A stretch of DNA of 64,000 nucleotides, from NCBI GenBank assembly GCA_030685235.1, contig MU839130.1:124001-188000 (forward strand), read 5' to 3'. A model generated the notes under the pieces. It saw only the letters and a list, made by a program, of their open reading frames with translations, was not told the DNA's origin and searched no databases. How positions within the stretch are numbered: position 1 is the first letter of the stretch; each line of letters opens with the position of its first letter. The translations under genes and the position numbers were made by a program. Origin of the DNA: Copromyces sp. CBS 386.78. Taxonomy: Eukaryota > Ascomycota > Sordariomycetes > Sordariales > Sordariaceae. This document shows, in pieces, positions 10,854 to 23,159 of this stretch.

Positions 10854-12523
10854 ATGAATTGCAACTCAGGATCCAAACTCAAATCCAAACCCTCAAAACA
10901 CAAGACCAAACCCACCAACAATTCAAAACCAACCACTACAACCACCAGCAACACCACACAACCCCCAGTCCAGGACTCCCAACCAGAAACCACGTCCTCA
11001 TCAGTCTCAGACCCAAAATTCCCCTCCTCCCTCCTCCCCACCCTAATCCCCGCCCTCGACATCCTCTCCCGCTTCCACCACCGCAACAAGAACCAGCACC
11101 GCCTATCGAAATGGTGGGCCGAAGCCGACATGCTGCGGCGGCACCTGCGCAAGCTGATTGAGGCGGCGCACGAGTGGTGTAATAAGCAGCCGGAACGGGA
11201 AACCAAGAAAAGGAAGGAGGAGGTGAGGAAGAGGAAGAAGAAAGAAAAGATGGAAAGACTGGAGAGGGTGGAGGGAGAGGCGGGGAAGGCAGAAGAGGAG
11301 AAAGGGGAGGGGGATGACAAGGAGGAGGATAAAGAGGCGAGGGAGGTGAGGTTGAGGGCGGGGTATTTGAGGGGGAAATTAGGGCCTAGGGCTTATCTGT
11401 GAGCGTTTTCCTCTCTTCCTCCTGTGATTTTCTTGGTGGAAGGGGTTGATGAGGAGGGAGACTATATGACGTTGGTGAGGGAGGGTGTTGAGTCATGTGG
11501 TTACTCACTCACTTCTCCATCCTCCTTCTCCCCGACTACCCTCTCCAAAACCACCACAAAAACTCCTCTCCCAGATCCAAGACTAACAAACCTAACAGCG
11601 CCTTCAGCCAACTCTCCGCCGACAGACAATTTGCCCATCTCGGCCTCATGCTCCTGGGCATTCTAGCCCAGGTAGACAAAGCCCTTTCGGCATTTGTGCC
11701 CGTTTCAATCGGCGACGTCGACGCCGGCGCCGATGAAGCGGCAGAGGACAGAGCCACAGCCAAAGGTCACCCAGCCGATGATGCGCCTACTCGGCGGCAC
11801 AATGACATCGGCGTAGCGGTATCGAGAGAAGAATTACTCGCTATGTTGTCGACATCCGGCACCGGAACTCCCGTTTCCAGGCCCGCGGAAGACATCCTTG
11901 CGAGGAGAGATGCGAGGGATCAACCGCTGCCCACCACCGAGACCGATGTTGGAGAACCGGCGGCAGCACCAGCAGGGGAGACCAGACGGGAACAAAACAA
12001 GAGCGAAAAGAAGAGACCAAGGGCCGGCGAGGATGAGGGCGAGTCTGAACCGACACCGCCAGTACCCGAGAAGAAGAAAAAGAAGAAGAGAAAGACAGGT
12101 GATGGGGATGGAGATGACATCGACGACATCTTTGCTTCGTTTGACAAGTCTAGCAAGAAGAAGAAGGCGATCAAATCGAAAACCACGGCTATCGCGACGG
12201 CCACCGAGATCACAACCTCCACAACAGCCACCACAACCTCGATAGCAAAAGCAACAACCACAAAGGTGAAAACGACAACAACTGAATCATCAGCACCACC
12301 AGCGCCACCATTCTCAGAAGCAGGAGCACCCAAAGACGACTTCGACAATATCTTCGCCTCCCTAGAAAAGCCTAAAAAGAAGAAGACGACCACGAAAGCC
12401 AAGAAAACGGATGACCTAGACGACATCTTCGCCTCCTTCGACAAGCCCAAAACGAAGAAAAAAAAGAAGACGGGAGCGGGAGCGGGAGCGGATGAGTTTG
12501 ATGATATCTTTGGGGGTTTGTGA
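10854..12523 (+). CDS. rmp1: RNase MRP protein subunit Rmp1-like
   Basis: Proposed join(10854..11398,11575..12523), 497 residues. Rmp1 is the protein that distinguishes RNase MRP, the nucleolar ribonucleoprotein processing pre-rRNA, from RNase P. Residues ~65-105 carry the diagnostic H-R-N-K-N-Q-H-R...S-K-W-W core followed by a helix with M-L-R-R. A basic, Lys/Glu-rich coiled segment follows. After the intron, residues ~190-220 give the second half of the domain with H-L-G-L-M-L-L-G. The 176-nt intron (donor GTGAGC, acceptor CCCAG) restores this frame exactly, which is why I chose it. The C-terminal half is disordered and contains four copies of a D-D-x-D-(D/N)-I-F motif separated by lysine runs, the last ending the protein. 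It is longer than yeast Rmp1, mostly through this tail. Confidence 0.82.
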
Positions 12524-13301
12524 AGGAGATATGGATGTACTGCGTGTGATAGATCCCGGTATAGAGGTCCTCAGTCTTGACGAGGCCCTAACCCATCTAC
12601 TCTTATGTTTCTGATGGTGATTCTTAGCACTATGTTAACATGCTGTTTACTCGGCCCCAGGCACTTTGCTGGTCGATGCAACCAACGAGACTCGAGTGAA
12701 CGTTTTCACACCAAGATGAGCGACGTGAATTGACTTATAACTAGTGTTTTGCTATAGTGACATCAGGAGACTAACATGAACGACGCAGCTTGAAAGTTGA
12801 CCATAGCTCGGGATAGCCAGGTCTTGCATTTAACGATCTTCCTCTATCCATACCCAATGACCAAACATATATCATGACTTGATCCTTTTCAAGTATGGGC
12901 ATCATGTCCCTTTCCAGCCAACGCATCCAAATCCGTAACTCATAATCAAAGAAGCATGTGCCAAAACAAAGGCCAACAAAAGGACGCGACCTTGAAAAAC
13001 CAAAACGGGATAAACATTGAACTAATAAGGTTTCTTTCTCATCATTCCTTTCTGTTGTCCTTCCTATTCCATTTCCTTGACGCCGTGTCCACACCGCAAT
13101 ATTGACTAGGAAACGCACACTCTCCATCTTCGCTCTTTCCTTGTAGCGCTGATCTACTGCCCCTCAACAATCTCGCCCAATTTACCTTTACCGACGGGAC
13201 GGTCTCGTGACTGCCCCATCCAATCCTATACCAACGTCTTGGGCAGCCACAAAATGGACCGGGTCAAATCTCGGGGCTCGCATTGTATCTCCAGGGGCTT
13301 C
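12524..13301. other. Shared 3' region of rmp1 and rco-1
   Basis: The two genes converge here with 778 bp between stop codons. I see no further coding signal. The minus-strand open frame at 12771-13127 has no recognisable domain and most likely lies in the 3' untranslated region. Confidence 0.55.
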
Positions 13302-15460
13302 CTATATGCGAGAGTAAGACCAGATACGGGCCCGCATATCACCAGATCCGGTAGCGAAGTACCCAACACCGTTGGGACCAGTCACTGGGCTGGGCGCCAC
13401 GGAAATGACCGAGTTCTTGTGTCCCTGGAGCATGAGTTGTGTGTGGCCGGTACGGGGATCCCAGAACTGGACACCGCGGTCCTTGGAACCGGAGAGGACC
13501 CATTGCGAGTCGGGGGTCAGTGCAACGCTGAGGACGAAATCCTGTGAAAAGTGATTGGCAGGTTAGCAAGGTCGCAGATGGAACAGACGAGGGCATATAA
13601 ATGTGGAAACGTACCCTGTGACCCTCGAAAGTCTTGATGCAGCGCCCACCCTTAGGAGGCGCCGAAGTAGGAATACCGCGCGGGGCACTGAGCTCCCACA
13701 TTTTGATGGTCTTGTCCAAACTGCCACTGACAAGGTTGCGGCCATCAGGAGAAAACGCAACACTATAAACACTATCCTTGTGGCCGTCGGGGCCCTCGAG
13801 GCGCTCCGCAAGGTAACCTCTCATATCCCAGACACGGACGCTCTTATCCAGGGATCCGGCGGCAACGAATTGCTTGTCGGGCGAGATAGCAACAGTCGTG
13901 ACACCATCTTCAATAGAGAGGACCGACGTGTTCTGCCCAGTTTCAATGTCCCAAAGACGGACAGTTCTATCGCCACTGCCGGAAGCGATAGTGCGGCCAT
14001 CGCGAGAGAAGTCAAGACTGTAGATATCCTGTTCGTGGCCATGGAAGGTGTTGCGAATAGTCCTCGACTGGATGTCCCAGACCTGTATCAAGCACGTTAG
14101 CAAGAGAAGACCATAATGAGCACACGACAATGTCACGTACTCTGATAAGCTTATCCTCAGCCCCAGTGGCAAGATACTTGCCATCAGGGCTGAAGCAGAC
14201 GCTTCTAATGTAAAGATCTCCAGTAAGATCAATGTTTTCGTCTTGCAGGATGCAGAGCTTCTCGCCAGTCTCCACATCGTAAATCTGAGCAGAACGGTTG
14301 CAGCCCGTGGCAACGTACTTGCCATCCATGCTGAACCTCACGCAGCAAACAACGCTCTCATGCTGCAGAGTGTGGACCAACTCGACGTCTAGTACCCTGG
14401 GAACAGCCGCGTTGAAGATGACCCACCAATCGTCCTTCATCTTCTTTATGTGATTTGGGAGGCGGTCGGGATCAAGCTCGCTCAAAGCGTTGGTCTGAGA
14501 AGGCGGCGGCGGAGGCTGGTGGTGCTGAGCCATCCGGGTGTGGTCCGGGGTGGGATGGGTTGGGACCTGAGGCGACTGGGCAGGGCCTCCGTTGTACGGG
14601 ATAGGAGTGTTGATCTGAGGAGTAGCCGGGCCGCCAGCAGGAGGTCTGCCGATGCCGCGCTTGCCGCCAGGACCAGGAGAAGCAGTGCTCTGGGGTGGCT
14701 GAGGAGGGAAGCTACCTGGTCCCTGGGGTCCCTGATACTGCTGCTGGAAGGGAGGCTGCTGGGACGGCGGCGGAGGCGGGGGAGGAGGACCCTGAAGCCC
14801 GGGGGGAGCAGGCATGTGTGCTGGCTGTTCCTGCTGCTGCGGTGGAGGGGGAGGAGGGACCAAGGCCTGTCCTCCCTGTCCTGCCATGATCGCGCTAAAG
14901 ACGTTGCTTCCCAAACCGATAGCAGGGGGCTGCTGCTGCCCCGGATGCTGTGGGGGTGGGTTCATGTTACCCGGGCCCGGAGGACCTCCTCCGCGGGCTT
15001 CGAGCTGGCGACGAAGCAGCGCAATCTCGTCCTCGTACCTGCCCAGATATCGTCAGCCTACCTCTATCGACTCTCGGATATGCTTGGCCAGATTTTGACT
15101 AGCTTACTTTTGCTTAACGTTCATCTGGTGCTGCTCCATCTGGAAGACTTTCTCACGGATGACCTGAAGCTCCTGGAGCTGCGTTGCCACTGTTGTCTAG
15201 TCAGTCTCGGGTACACTTTCCAAAGCCTAAATCTTTGATTGCGGGCCACCATGGACAGCCGCTTTCCATCATCGCCCCAGAGATGGGAGAGTGGCCACCC
15301 AGCGGGTGTGTGTAAAGGAACCCTTACAGTCATGCTGGCAGGTCTCGTACTGGCGAGCTTGTGATTCGAATTCCATTCTGATGCCGTCGAGGAGCTCGTT
15401 GAGACGGCCCATGTTCTGAATGGGCGCGCCCGCAATGGGCCGGTGCGGATACATGGACAT
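13302..15460 (-). CDS. rco-1: Transcriptional co-repressor RCO-1 (Tup1 orthologue)
   Basis: Proposed complement(join(13302..13541,13615..14082,14141..15038,15108..15189,15328..15460)), 606 residues, close to the known RCO-1 length. It is the WD40 subunit of the Tup1-Ssn6 type nuclear co-repressor; in Neurospora it represses conidiation genes. Residues ~1-95 form the Tup N-terminal helix bundle that tetramerises and binds Ssn6. Residues ~97-240 are rich in Pro, Gln and Gly. From ~290 to the end is a seven-bladed WD40 propeller with repeated L-W-D, V-W-D and F-S-P-D-G words. All four introns are short GT-AG and keep frame. The start is the first ATG of M-S-M-Y-P-H-R. A short insertion (T-G-P-N-G-V-G) near residue 585 in the last blade is unusual relative to my memory of the family. 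Confidence 0.95.
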
Positions 15461-17817
15461 GTTTTGTAGCTGGGGCGGTTCTCCGCGTGCTATGTGTCGG
15501 TGAAGCTGACGAGACACGGACAGAGATCCAAGCCGGGAACGCTGGGGCGGTCGCGCAGGTTTGTGAAAGTTCAAGGCAGCAATCGGCTGAAAGAAGCGAG
15601 AGCGAGCAATGCGGCCGAAGATACAAAGGCGACTCGAAAGGCTGCCGATGATGCGGCTGGAGTGCAGCCGGCGTGATGTCGGTCGAGCGTCGAGCTACCG
15701 TGCGTTGGGATGGCGTGCGCGCGGGACGGATCGCGGCGCGAAAAGACGCAAAAGATGGGGACGGGGGGAGAGAAGGGGGAGGGGGGGGGGGGGGGCCTCG
15801 AATTCGAAATCCCTAGTCGAATGGCACTGTACACAACCAAGGGCCAATGACGGAATCCGAGAGGTTGATGGGGATGGTGATGCTGGCGTTGCACCAATTC
15901 CGATGGTTGTTGTTGGGATGACTTGGGCGATGCAGTTGAGGGCTGCTGACTGCAAATGCTGGTGTTGCTCCAGAGTAAATGCTGCCAAAGGGGGGAGAAG
16001 GTGGAAGGAAGGAAAAAGAAGTGGAATGGCCAGCAAGTGGCAGAAATGACCTGGGCGTTCTGGGGCGGCTCCCGGTGTGGATTTCCACTTGCAGCGACAC
16101 CACCACTCCCACAACCTCCAGCGGCTGCGGGCACTTGGGTCTTGGGAGGACAGGCAGGCTGAGGTGCGGACGGGCTGCGGACAGCCCCAGGGCAACAAGG
16201 TCCAGTTGTTAGCCTGTGGTAGTGGCCCGTGGAGGGTGCCACCGGTCACACATCTTTCAGTTAGCACATCGGACGAAGGAGAGGTCCTTCCGCCGTACAA
16301 TCAGACGAAAAGATACATAGCCTCATTGCGGTGCCCACAGCAAACGGAAAGGTCACTCGGCTCGACAAGCGTCTCAAGCAGTACCTCGCCTGGTCCGTGA
16401 GCTACCTACCTACCCTTCATCGCTACGAGTTCCGACATGGATGGCAAAGGCCAGGGTGCCCTGCGCTACCTTCCCAGGCGTAGAATATGGAATGGCAAGG
16501 CCAGAAGCCAGGCCGCGGCGGCGCTGTGCGAGTGTGGGAAAAACACGCTAGAGCATCTGCACGAGAGTGGATCTACGAGATTCTGGAGACCCAGTCATTC
16601 TCAGCGTCCGTGCGCCAGTTACGTACTGCCATTCTCGGAAAGCAAAGAAGGCGGCCCGGGTTGGGGGAGTGCGTTGATGGACGCACCCCTCCATGTCTGC
16701 TTGCCGCGTCCCGTGGCTGGGCTTAGTCACTGACGAGCATCACGTTAGCTGGTGTGCACGTATGACTGCACATGGAACGTTCTCTTCGGATCGATCAGGC
16801 AAGCAGCAATGTGTACGCTGAGAGGCTATGCAAACAGTGACTACTGCAAGTGTCGGTAGAGGAAATATGATTTTCTAGCCGGATATGTACTAGGTCAACT
16901 GCCAAGCACATGCCATTTAGCGCAAAACTCCAGACAAAAAGCCCCCGAGATGTCTCCATCGATCGCAGTGCAGTGCCGTGGGGCAGAAGGTTGTCCAGGC
17001 GCTTGCACATGCGGGTTTGAAACGATGCAAACACAACCACAACTCCCAGTGCCACCTCGATGAACACTACAGCAACCAGCACACCACAACGCACCCTGTC
17101 TGCGATATCGACTCTGCTCTTCAATCATGGTTCGCCTCCTTCATGCGACCGTCCTTGTACGAAAACCCTCCCGGCTTCGGTATCGCTTCCTTTGGTGAGA
17201 GATGCATCCCTCCTCAACGATGTGTGATTGCTCGCGCCACGATGATCCGCAGGTGTTCTTGATGAATATCTACCAACTGTCAACTGGTCCTAAATATCAG
17301 TACGACCTAGGAGGATTCCTTTCATCTTGTTCCGGTAGTGTTTGAGCAACGTCAACTTCCGAGGAGGAACAACGATTTTCTGTCCTCGTCGACTTGTCCC
17401 GTGCAAACCATGGGTACGCCGATGAGAGTCACGACGGCATGAGGTAAATACTCCTCAGTTCAGATCACAAATGATGCGCTGTCCAAGTAAGTTCACGAGT
17501 GGCATATACTCTGCTTTACAACCCTCTCCACATGAACCCGTAGCAGGTCCAAGGAGGCACACGACAACAGGAAACGCCGGGAGCGACAAAGTGTCCATCG
17601 CAAGCGTAGCCTTGTACGGACCCGTCCCATCCTCTCCCTTTCGAGTTCTGACAGTTATGATACTTGAAGCCCCTCAAGTTCCTTTCAACAAAACCCCACC
17701 TTAGCGCAGATAGCGAAAGTAGTCTAGGTCTAGAGCCCAGGTCTCCATCATCTGTGATGAGGTGTACCCGACCACCTCTGTCTTCGTTGGTTCAATCCTG
17801 TTATCGGAGGCGCATGC
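15461..17817. other. Long 5' region of rco-1 and intergenic DNA
   Basis: No convincing gene is present. Minus-strand open frames upstream of the rco-1 start (15571-16242 and 15695-16300) are Pro/Ser-rich and probably reflect a long pyrimidine-rich leader with upstream start codons. An uninterrupted run of 15 G (poly-C on the rco-1 strand) occupies 15781-15795. Nothing else recognisable is seen up to the retrotransposon. Confidence 0.45.
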
Positions 17818-17997
17818 TGTTAGATGTGACTGTGCAGAATTGATTGATTGTGGAGTGTATGTAACTGATTCGCCCAGAAGGTCTGGGGGGTACTGGAGTA
17901 TCCTAGAGGGACCTAGAAACCAATAATTTAGGGGGCTGGGCGGCTAACCTAGATTGAGTATAACTAAAAACCCAGATATCTACCCTCTAATTTAATA
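17818..17997 (-). repeat. Left LTR (3' LTR of the element)
   Basis: This 180-bp copy aligns without gaps to 23160-23339. Its outer (left) half still carries GC-containing words such as the TGTTAGATGTGACTG start. Its inner half, next to the internal region, is converted to T and A. Confidence 0.92.
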
Positions 17998-18008
17998 CAC
18001 CCCCTTAC

Positions 18009-21000
18009 TTATAGACCTTTTTAAAATAGGGCAAAAGTGAAGCTATTTACAGTTTTCTCTCTTCTAGTACGTTAATTTCCCTAATTAAACTATAAGTATC
18101 TTCTAGAATATTGTCGGGAATTTCCTTCCTAATCTTTATTTCTTTTCGAACCGGCGTATTTACTATCCCTATTAACTCCCGGAACTTTTCGTAATTTAAT
18201 TATCCTAATACCTTTATTAACCTATTTATTAATATCTTCTTTATTTCTAAATATTCAATCGCAATCCTTCCTTCTATAATCTCTTGCTATAATTAGTAAT
18301 AATAAATATCGATATATTTTAATTTAATTATTAGCCGTAATATTTCAACGGTTAGAATATAAATTGTTTAAATATTATTATAGCCGATTACGGGGACTTT
18401 TTAATCGAGGGGAATTTTAATCTCTTTATATAGACATATAATAGCAATAGTTTCCTTTATTACATTAGAAATCGATAGTAATTCTACTTCGGTAATTAAA
18501 ATTAATACCGTTCTTTATTTAATAGTACTCTAGTAAATAAAACTACTAAATAATTTAATTATAAAATTATATAAGCTTTTCCAATTTAGTATATTATCGG
18601 CGTATAAGGTATTTGAAGCTATTTCGAACTTTAATAACAATTTAAAATACAGAGAGAAATTTAAATAAAATTAAAGGTAGTATAGTATTTTATTAATAGT
18701 TTTATAATATTAAGGGCTAGAATTATAATTATAGCGAGTTAAATAGTTAATTATAAAGGCGATATTTATTTAAATAATTATTATAACGTATATTATCGAT
18801 CCGACGACGATTTAATAATCCCGTATCTTATTAAAAATAATTACACTATCGTAAGATAAAAACTTTTTATTATTTATTAGAATAAAAGCGAAGGTATAGG
18901 GATTTTTAATAAGTTTAGTAATTTTATAAATATACTTTCGTTAAAATAATTAAATTAGTCCTACCTTTTAATTTCAAATAATTTCAATACTTAAAAACTA
19001 TTGGAGGTTATTACCCCTTATAAATTTATACTTTTCTTCTAAATTCTTTATTATTTAATTGATTTTATTACGTAGTTTCTAATCGAAGGTAAATATAATA
19101 TTGTTAATATAATAGAAAATTAGAATCTTATTGCGTTTGAAGATATATAGATCTTCGAATAATAGTTAGAAACTTATATTTTTAAAAGTGCTATTGAATT
19201 CTCGTTATTAGAGTAGAAGAGTACGTTATAAACTATAGAGGGCTTTAAATAATTTAAATACTATATAATATTTTCGATATCTAGGGGGGTATATGTATAT
19301 AAATCTCTTTATTGAAATAGGCGTTAATAAAGGCATTTATAGCGTTGTATTAGATGAGTTCGAAGTTAAATTTAGCGGCGTAAGCGATAATAGATTGGAA
19401 AGAACGACTGGCTAACGTAGAAGCGTATATTTCTTTTCTGTAATAATATTATTAATCCTTTTTAATTATAAGGCGAGCCTTTACTTTTTGAAGGCGGCTA
19501 TATTTATTAAATTTATATACGTATATTTATATATAATTAAAGATTTAAGTACCCTTAGTACGAGGGATATTTTTATTGACTTCTATTTACGATTTTATTT
19601 CTTTGTAGTTATTAAAGTATATTTCTTTTACTTATTTGAAGAAGTTTCCTAGTTCGTAATATTCGAAATCGCGGTAAATCTTTAAGATTAGGGGTAAATT
19701 TTAACGTTTAATAGAATTTAACCGGCTTCCTTTAGTATTAGACAATTAATTTCTATTTTTGTAATAATTTTGCCCTATTTCTAGCCTATTAGTTGAACGA
19801 GTTTCCTAGCGTTAAAAGTAATTTTTTATAATTCGAAGGTTAGGAAGGAGATAAGTTTTAATAGGTTAATAATAAAATTAGTAGAGAGAGCGGCTGGTAG
19901 TATGTTTAGAAGGGTAGGATATTTAAATATAAAATCGAGGGATATTTTATTTTAAACGTTAAGTTTAATTAGTTTGGAGTTAACGATATTATTACTATTT
20001 ATTTATAGTTCGTTATTAAGGAACGATGGTAATAATTAGGTAAGATTGTTGTCTTTTATATTTTAAATTATATTAAAGGGTTTGAAATATTATATAAATA
20101 GTTAAAGCGGGTAGTAGATTTTATTAAATAAATTAGAAATTTTATCGCTAATTAGTTTTAACCCTTCTTTAATTTCGTTAAGGTTCCTTAAATAGATTGA
20201 ACTTTTGTTAAATAATATATTATGGGTTTACGACGATGCGGTTTGCCTATAGGTTTTAGATTTAGTAGATGGATGAGGTAGCGTAGTTTACAAAGTAGCC
20301 GATTTATATTTTTAATTGGAATTTTTTTCGTCGCTGCTCTTTTTTTTAGGCGATTCCTATTATTGTGTAGACTTTACAATTATAAATATATAAATGGCTG
20401 AGATTAGGCTTCCGGGGATTAATTTACACCCCTTTATAGTAGGTTACGAAAGTATAAAACTATTTGTAGGAAGATTTCTAATTATAGAAATATTTAAACG
20501 ATTGGTTAGTAAAATAGATTATTATTAAAATAATTTAAGGCTAGAAGTTATAAGGGAGATAAGAATTATTTGCTATAGTATGCGCCTTTTCTTTAATTAT
20601 ACCCTCTAAGCGTTTAATACTACTGTTTTAAATTTAAGTATTAAATATTGAAGGTTCGAAAATAATAAAGTGAGTAGCTAACTTATTTTTAATATATTAA
20701 TTATTAAATTCGTTATTATATTTAATATATTTGACTTTAATGTTATATTAGTAATTAATTGTATTAATAATTGAGAATAGACCTTTAACGATAGCCTTTA
20801 TTATGCGTATTGCTATATAAATATCCTAGACGAATTTAGTCTATCGATAAATAATAAGTATTACGTATTTAAAACTTCTTTTCTCTTATTCGTATTTAAA
20901 AAAGTTAATAGTAAAACGTTCTTTTAATTTAAAGCTTTAGTCATATAATTTTCGTATAATTTATTATTTAATCTTAGATATATTATACGTATTATATTAA

Positions 21001-23150
21001 TAAATCGTTAGTCCTTTAAATTTAGTGCTTTTAAGGTTATAAAAGTATTCGAAGATTTATAAATTATAGTAATCGAATTGTTCGTATTAGAATTAGGCAG
21101 GTATTTTATATATATAACGGTTAATATAAGAGTTGAAATAATTTCGTTAAATAAAGAAAGTAGTACGGTTAAAGGAGAGGGGAAAATATTTGAGAATTAT
21201 TTAATAATAGATCTTTTAAAGGAAATAGAAAATTAATTTATTTAATTGATAAAGGTAATTGTTAATTAGTTTATAATTTTAATAAAAACCCTACTTTCGA
21301 AGTAAGCGTAAATATATAAGATTTATAATAAAGTTAGGGTAGAAGGTGACTTTTTTTAGCTATAGCCGTAAAATTCCCTTCTCTCCCTATACTTCTACGT
21401 TAACAGTCCTAAAACCTTTAATAAGTATTTAAAAATTTTTAATTTAAATGCAATCCTTTAGGGACGCTATTCGAAATGAAGAAAAACGATTAATTTTATT
21501 AAAAATATAAAAGGAAGCCTTAGAATTAAGGATTGTTAAATTTTTAAATAAGTAAATATCCTTTCCGTTATTTACGTTAAAAATACTTTATTTAATAAAA
21601 AACGTTAAATTATAAATATTAATTTTTCGTCGCTTTTAAATCTTTAAAATAGCGGTTTACGTAAAAATAATAAAGCAATCCTGTATTTAATTCCTAATTT
21701 TCTCTACCTCCTTACGGATTTCGGAAAACTTTTCGAAATTCTTATTAATAAATTTCTAAATAAAGTTATTAAGCTTCCAAGTAAGGTTATCTCTTATTTT
21801 AAATATTAAATATTAGTAGCGTATTATTAGGTGAGGGTTTCGCTCGTATACTTTATATAATGGCGCGAATCCCCCTTTCTTTTTCGGCCGTAAAAAATTA
21901 TTTATATTTTTATCCGCGCCGCGTTTCTTCTTTATATATACCTTCCGCTTCTTTTTATAATTAAAATTAGGAATATCCTCCCTTTTAAATATAAGCTCTT
22001 TCGAACTAAATTAACTAGTATCCTAAACCCTACGAATTATAGCTTTCTTATTAATTAGTAGTATAGTATATTTTAATATACTAACCCTTTTAAAGTTAGT
22101 AAATACGTCCTTATATATTAAATACGAATTTTTTAAATCGCTATTAAATTTCTAAATATTATTTACTTAAATAAATTTATATTCGCGGACTATATCGATA
22201 AAATTAATAAATTATAAAATAGGGGAAATAATTTCGTTAACGCCTAATTTCTTACCGTTAATAATTAAAACTTCCTAATTTAAAATTTACTTTTCGAAGT
22301 CTTTCAATTATTTTTTAGTAGTCTCTTTAATAAAGGCCTAGTATTTTCGCCGGGCGGTAGTAATTTAATCGATAGGCCGGTAATTAATTTGGTATTTAAT
22401 TTATTTTAGCTATTTACGGGTAGATTTATCCTATTCGAAAGCGGTATCGGCGAAGTAATTAGCGACGTAAGTATTTATTTAATTATAAACTTTTATATTA
22501 ACGTTATCGAAGTCTTTCTAATACTTATAGCGGGTATTATATATATTATTAGCCTAATCGTATATAGCCTTTCTTTTTACAATAAAATTCGTAGCGGGGT
22601 TAATTATTATATCCTCCTTAATATTTTATTTAGTATAATATTTATCTTCCTCTTTAAAATCTTCTTCGTCGTTAAAATTTTCCCTAAATTCTTATTAGAA
22701 TTGAGCGGTAGCGGTAGTAGCGGTTTTAATACCGTTTTCGTTAATTTGGGTCTAAATTTAAGTTATAATAGTATTTATTATAATTATCGTAGTAGTCGCT
22801 ACAACCTTCTTAACCCGGATCCTTCTATTAAATTTAATAAATTCTTTCTTTACCGCTAGTATACGATCTTTCGCCGGCTTCGTAAAGAAAAAGTCTTCCA
22901 GCTTAGGAGGTAGGACCCTTTAAATTATAAGCCCGTCCTTAAATAATTAATTACCGAAGTTTTAATTACTTCTAACTAGTCGTTTAAATACTTCGTACTA
23001 GCTGGGCCAATCGTTTTAAGTCTTAAGGACGACCGTAATAGCTTTATTAATAAATTCCTTTAATAGAGATATAATTAATATTATTGGTTTCGTAGGGATA
23101 TTGCTTATATTAGTTATCGTAGCGCTTCTTATCGTAAATACGCAAATCAG
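18009..23150 (-). pseudogene. Copia-type Gag-Pol polyprotein relic
   Basis: Limits are approximate. On the minus strand from about 19540 to 19310 a degraded frame resembles the start of Copia reverse transcriptase: K-A-R-L, then S-R-S-F-Q-S-I-I-A-Y-A-A-K-F-N, then Y-N-A-I-N-A-F-I-N-A, then I-Y-I-H-I-P-P. Farther on come K-A-L-Y-S-L and, at 19100-19111, Y-I-N-N where active enzymes have Y-V-D-D. Stops replace Gln, Arg and Trp. The polymerase lies toward the left and Gag should lie at the right, but that part is too decayed for me to identify. At least one frameshift separates the two catalytic motifs. Confidence 0.8.
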
Positions 23151-23159
23151 ACTATTAAT

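Noticed and set aside
14450..15238. 262-codon plus-strand frame opposite rco-1
   Set aside because: Arg/Leu-rich antisense shadow of the Pro/Gln-rich rco-1 exon.
15571..16300. Two long minus-strand frames upstream of rco-1
   Set aside because: They are Pro/Ser-rich products of a pyrimidine-rich leader; overlapping each other in different frames, with no family resemblance.
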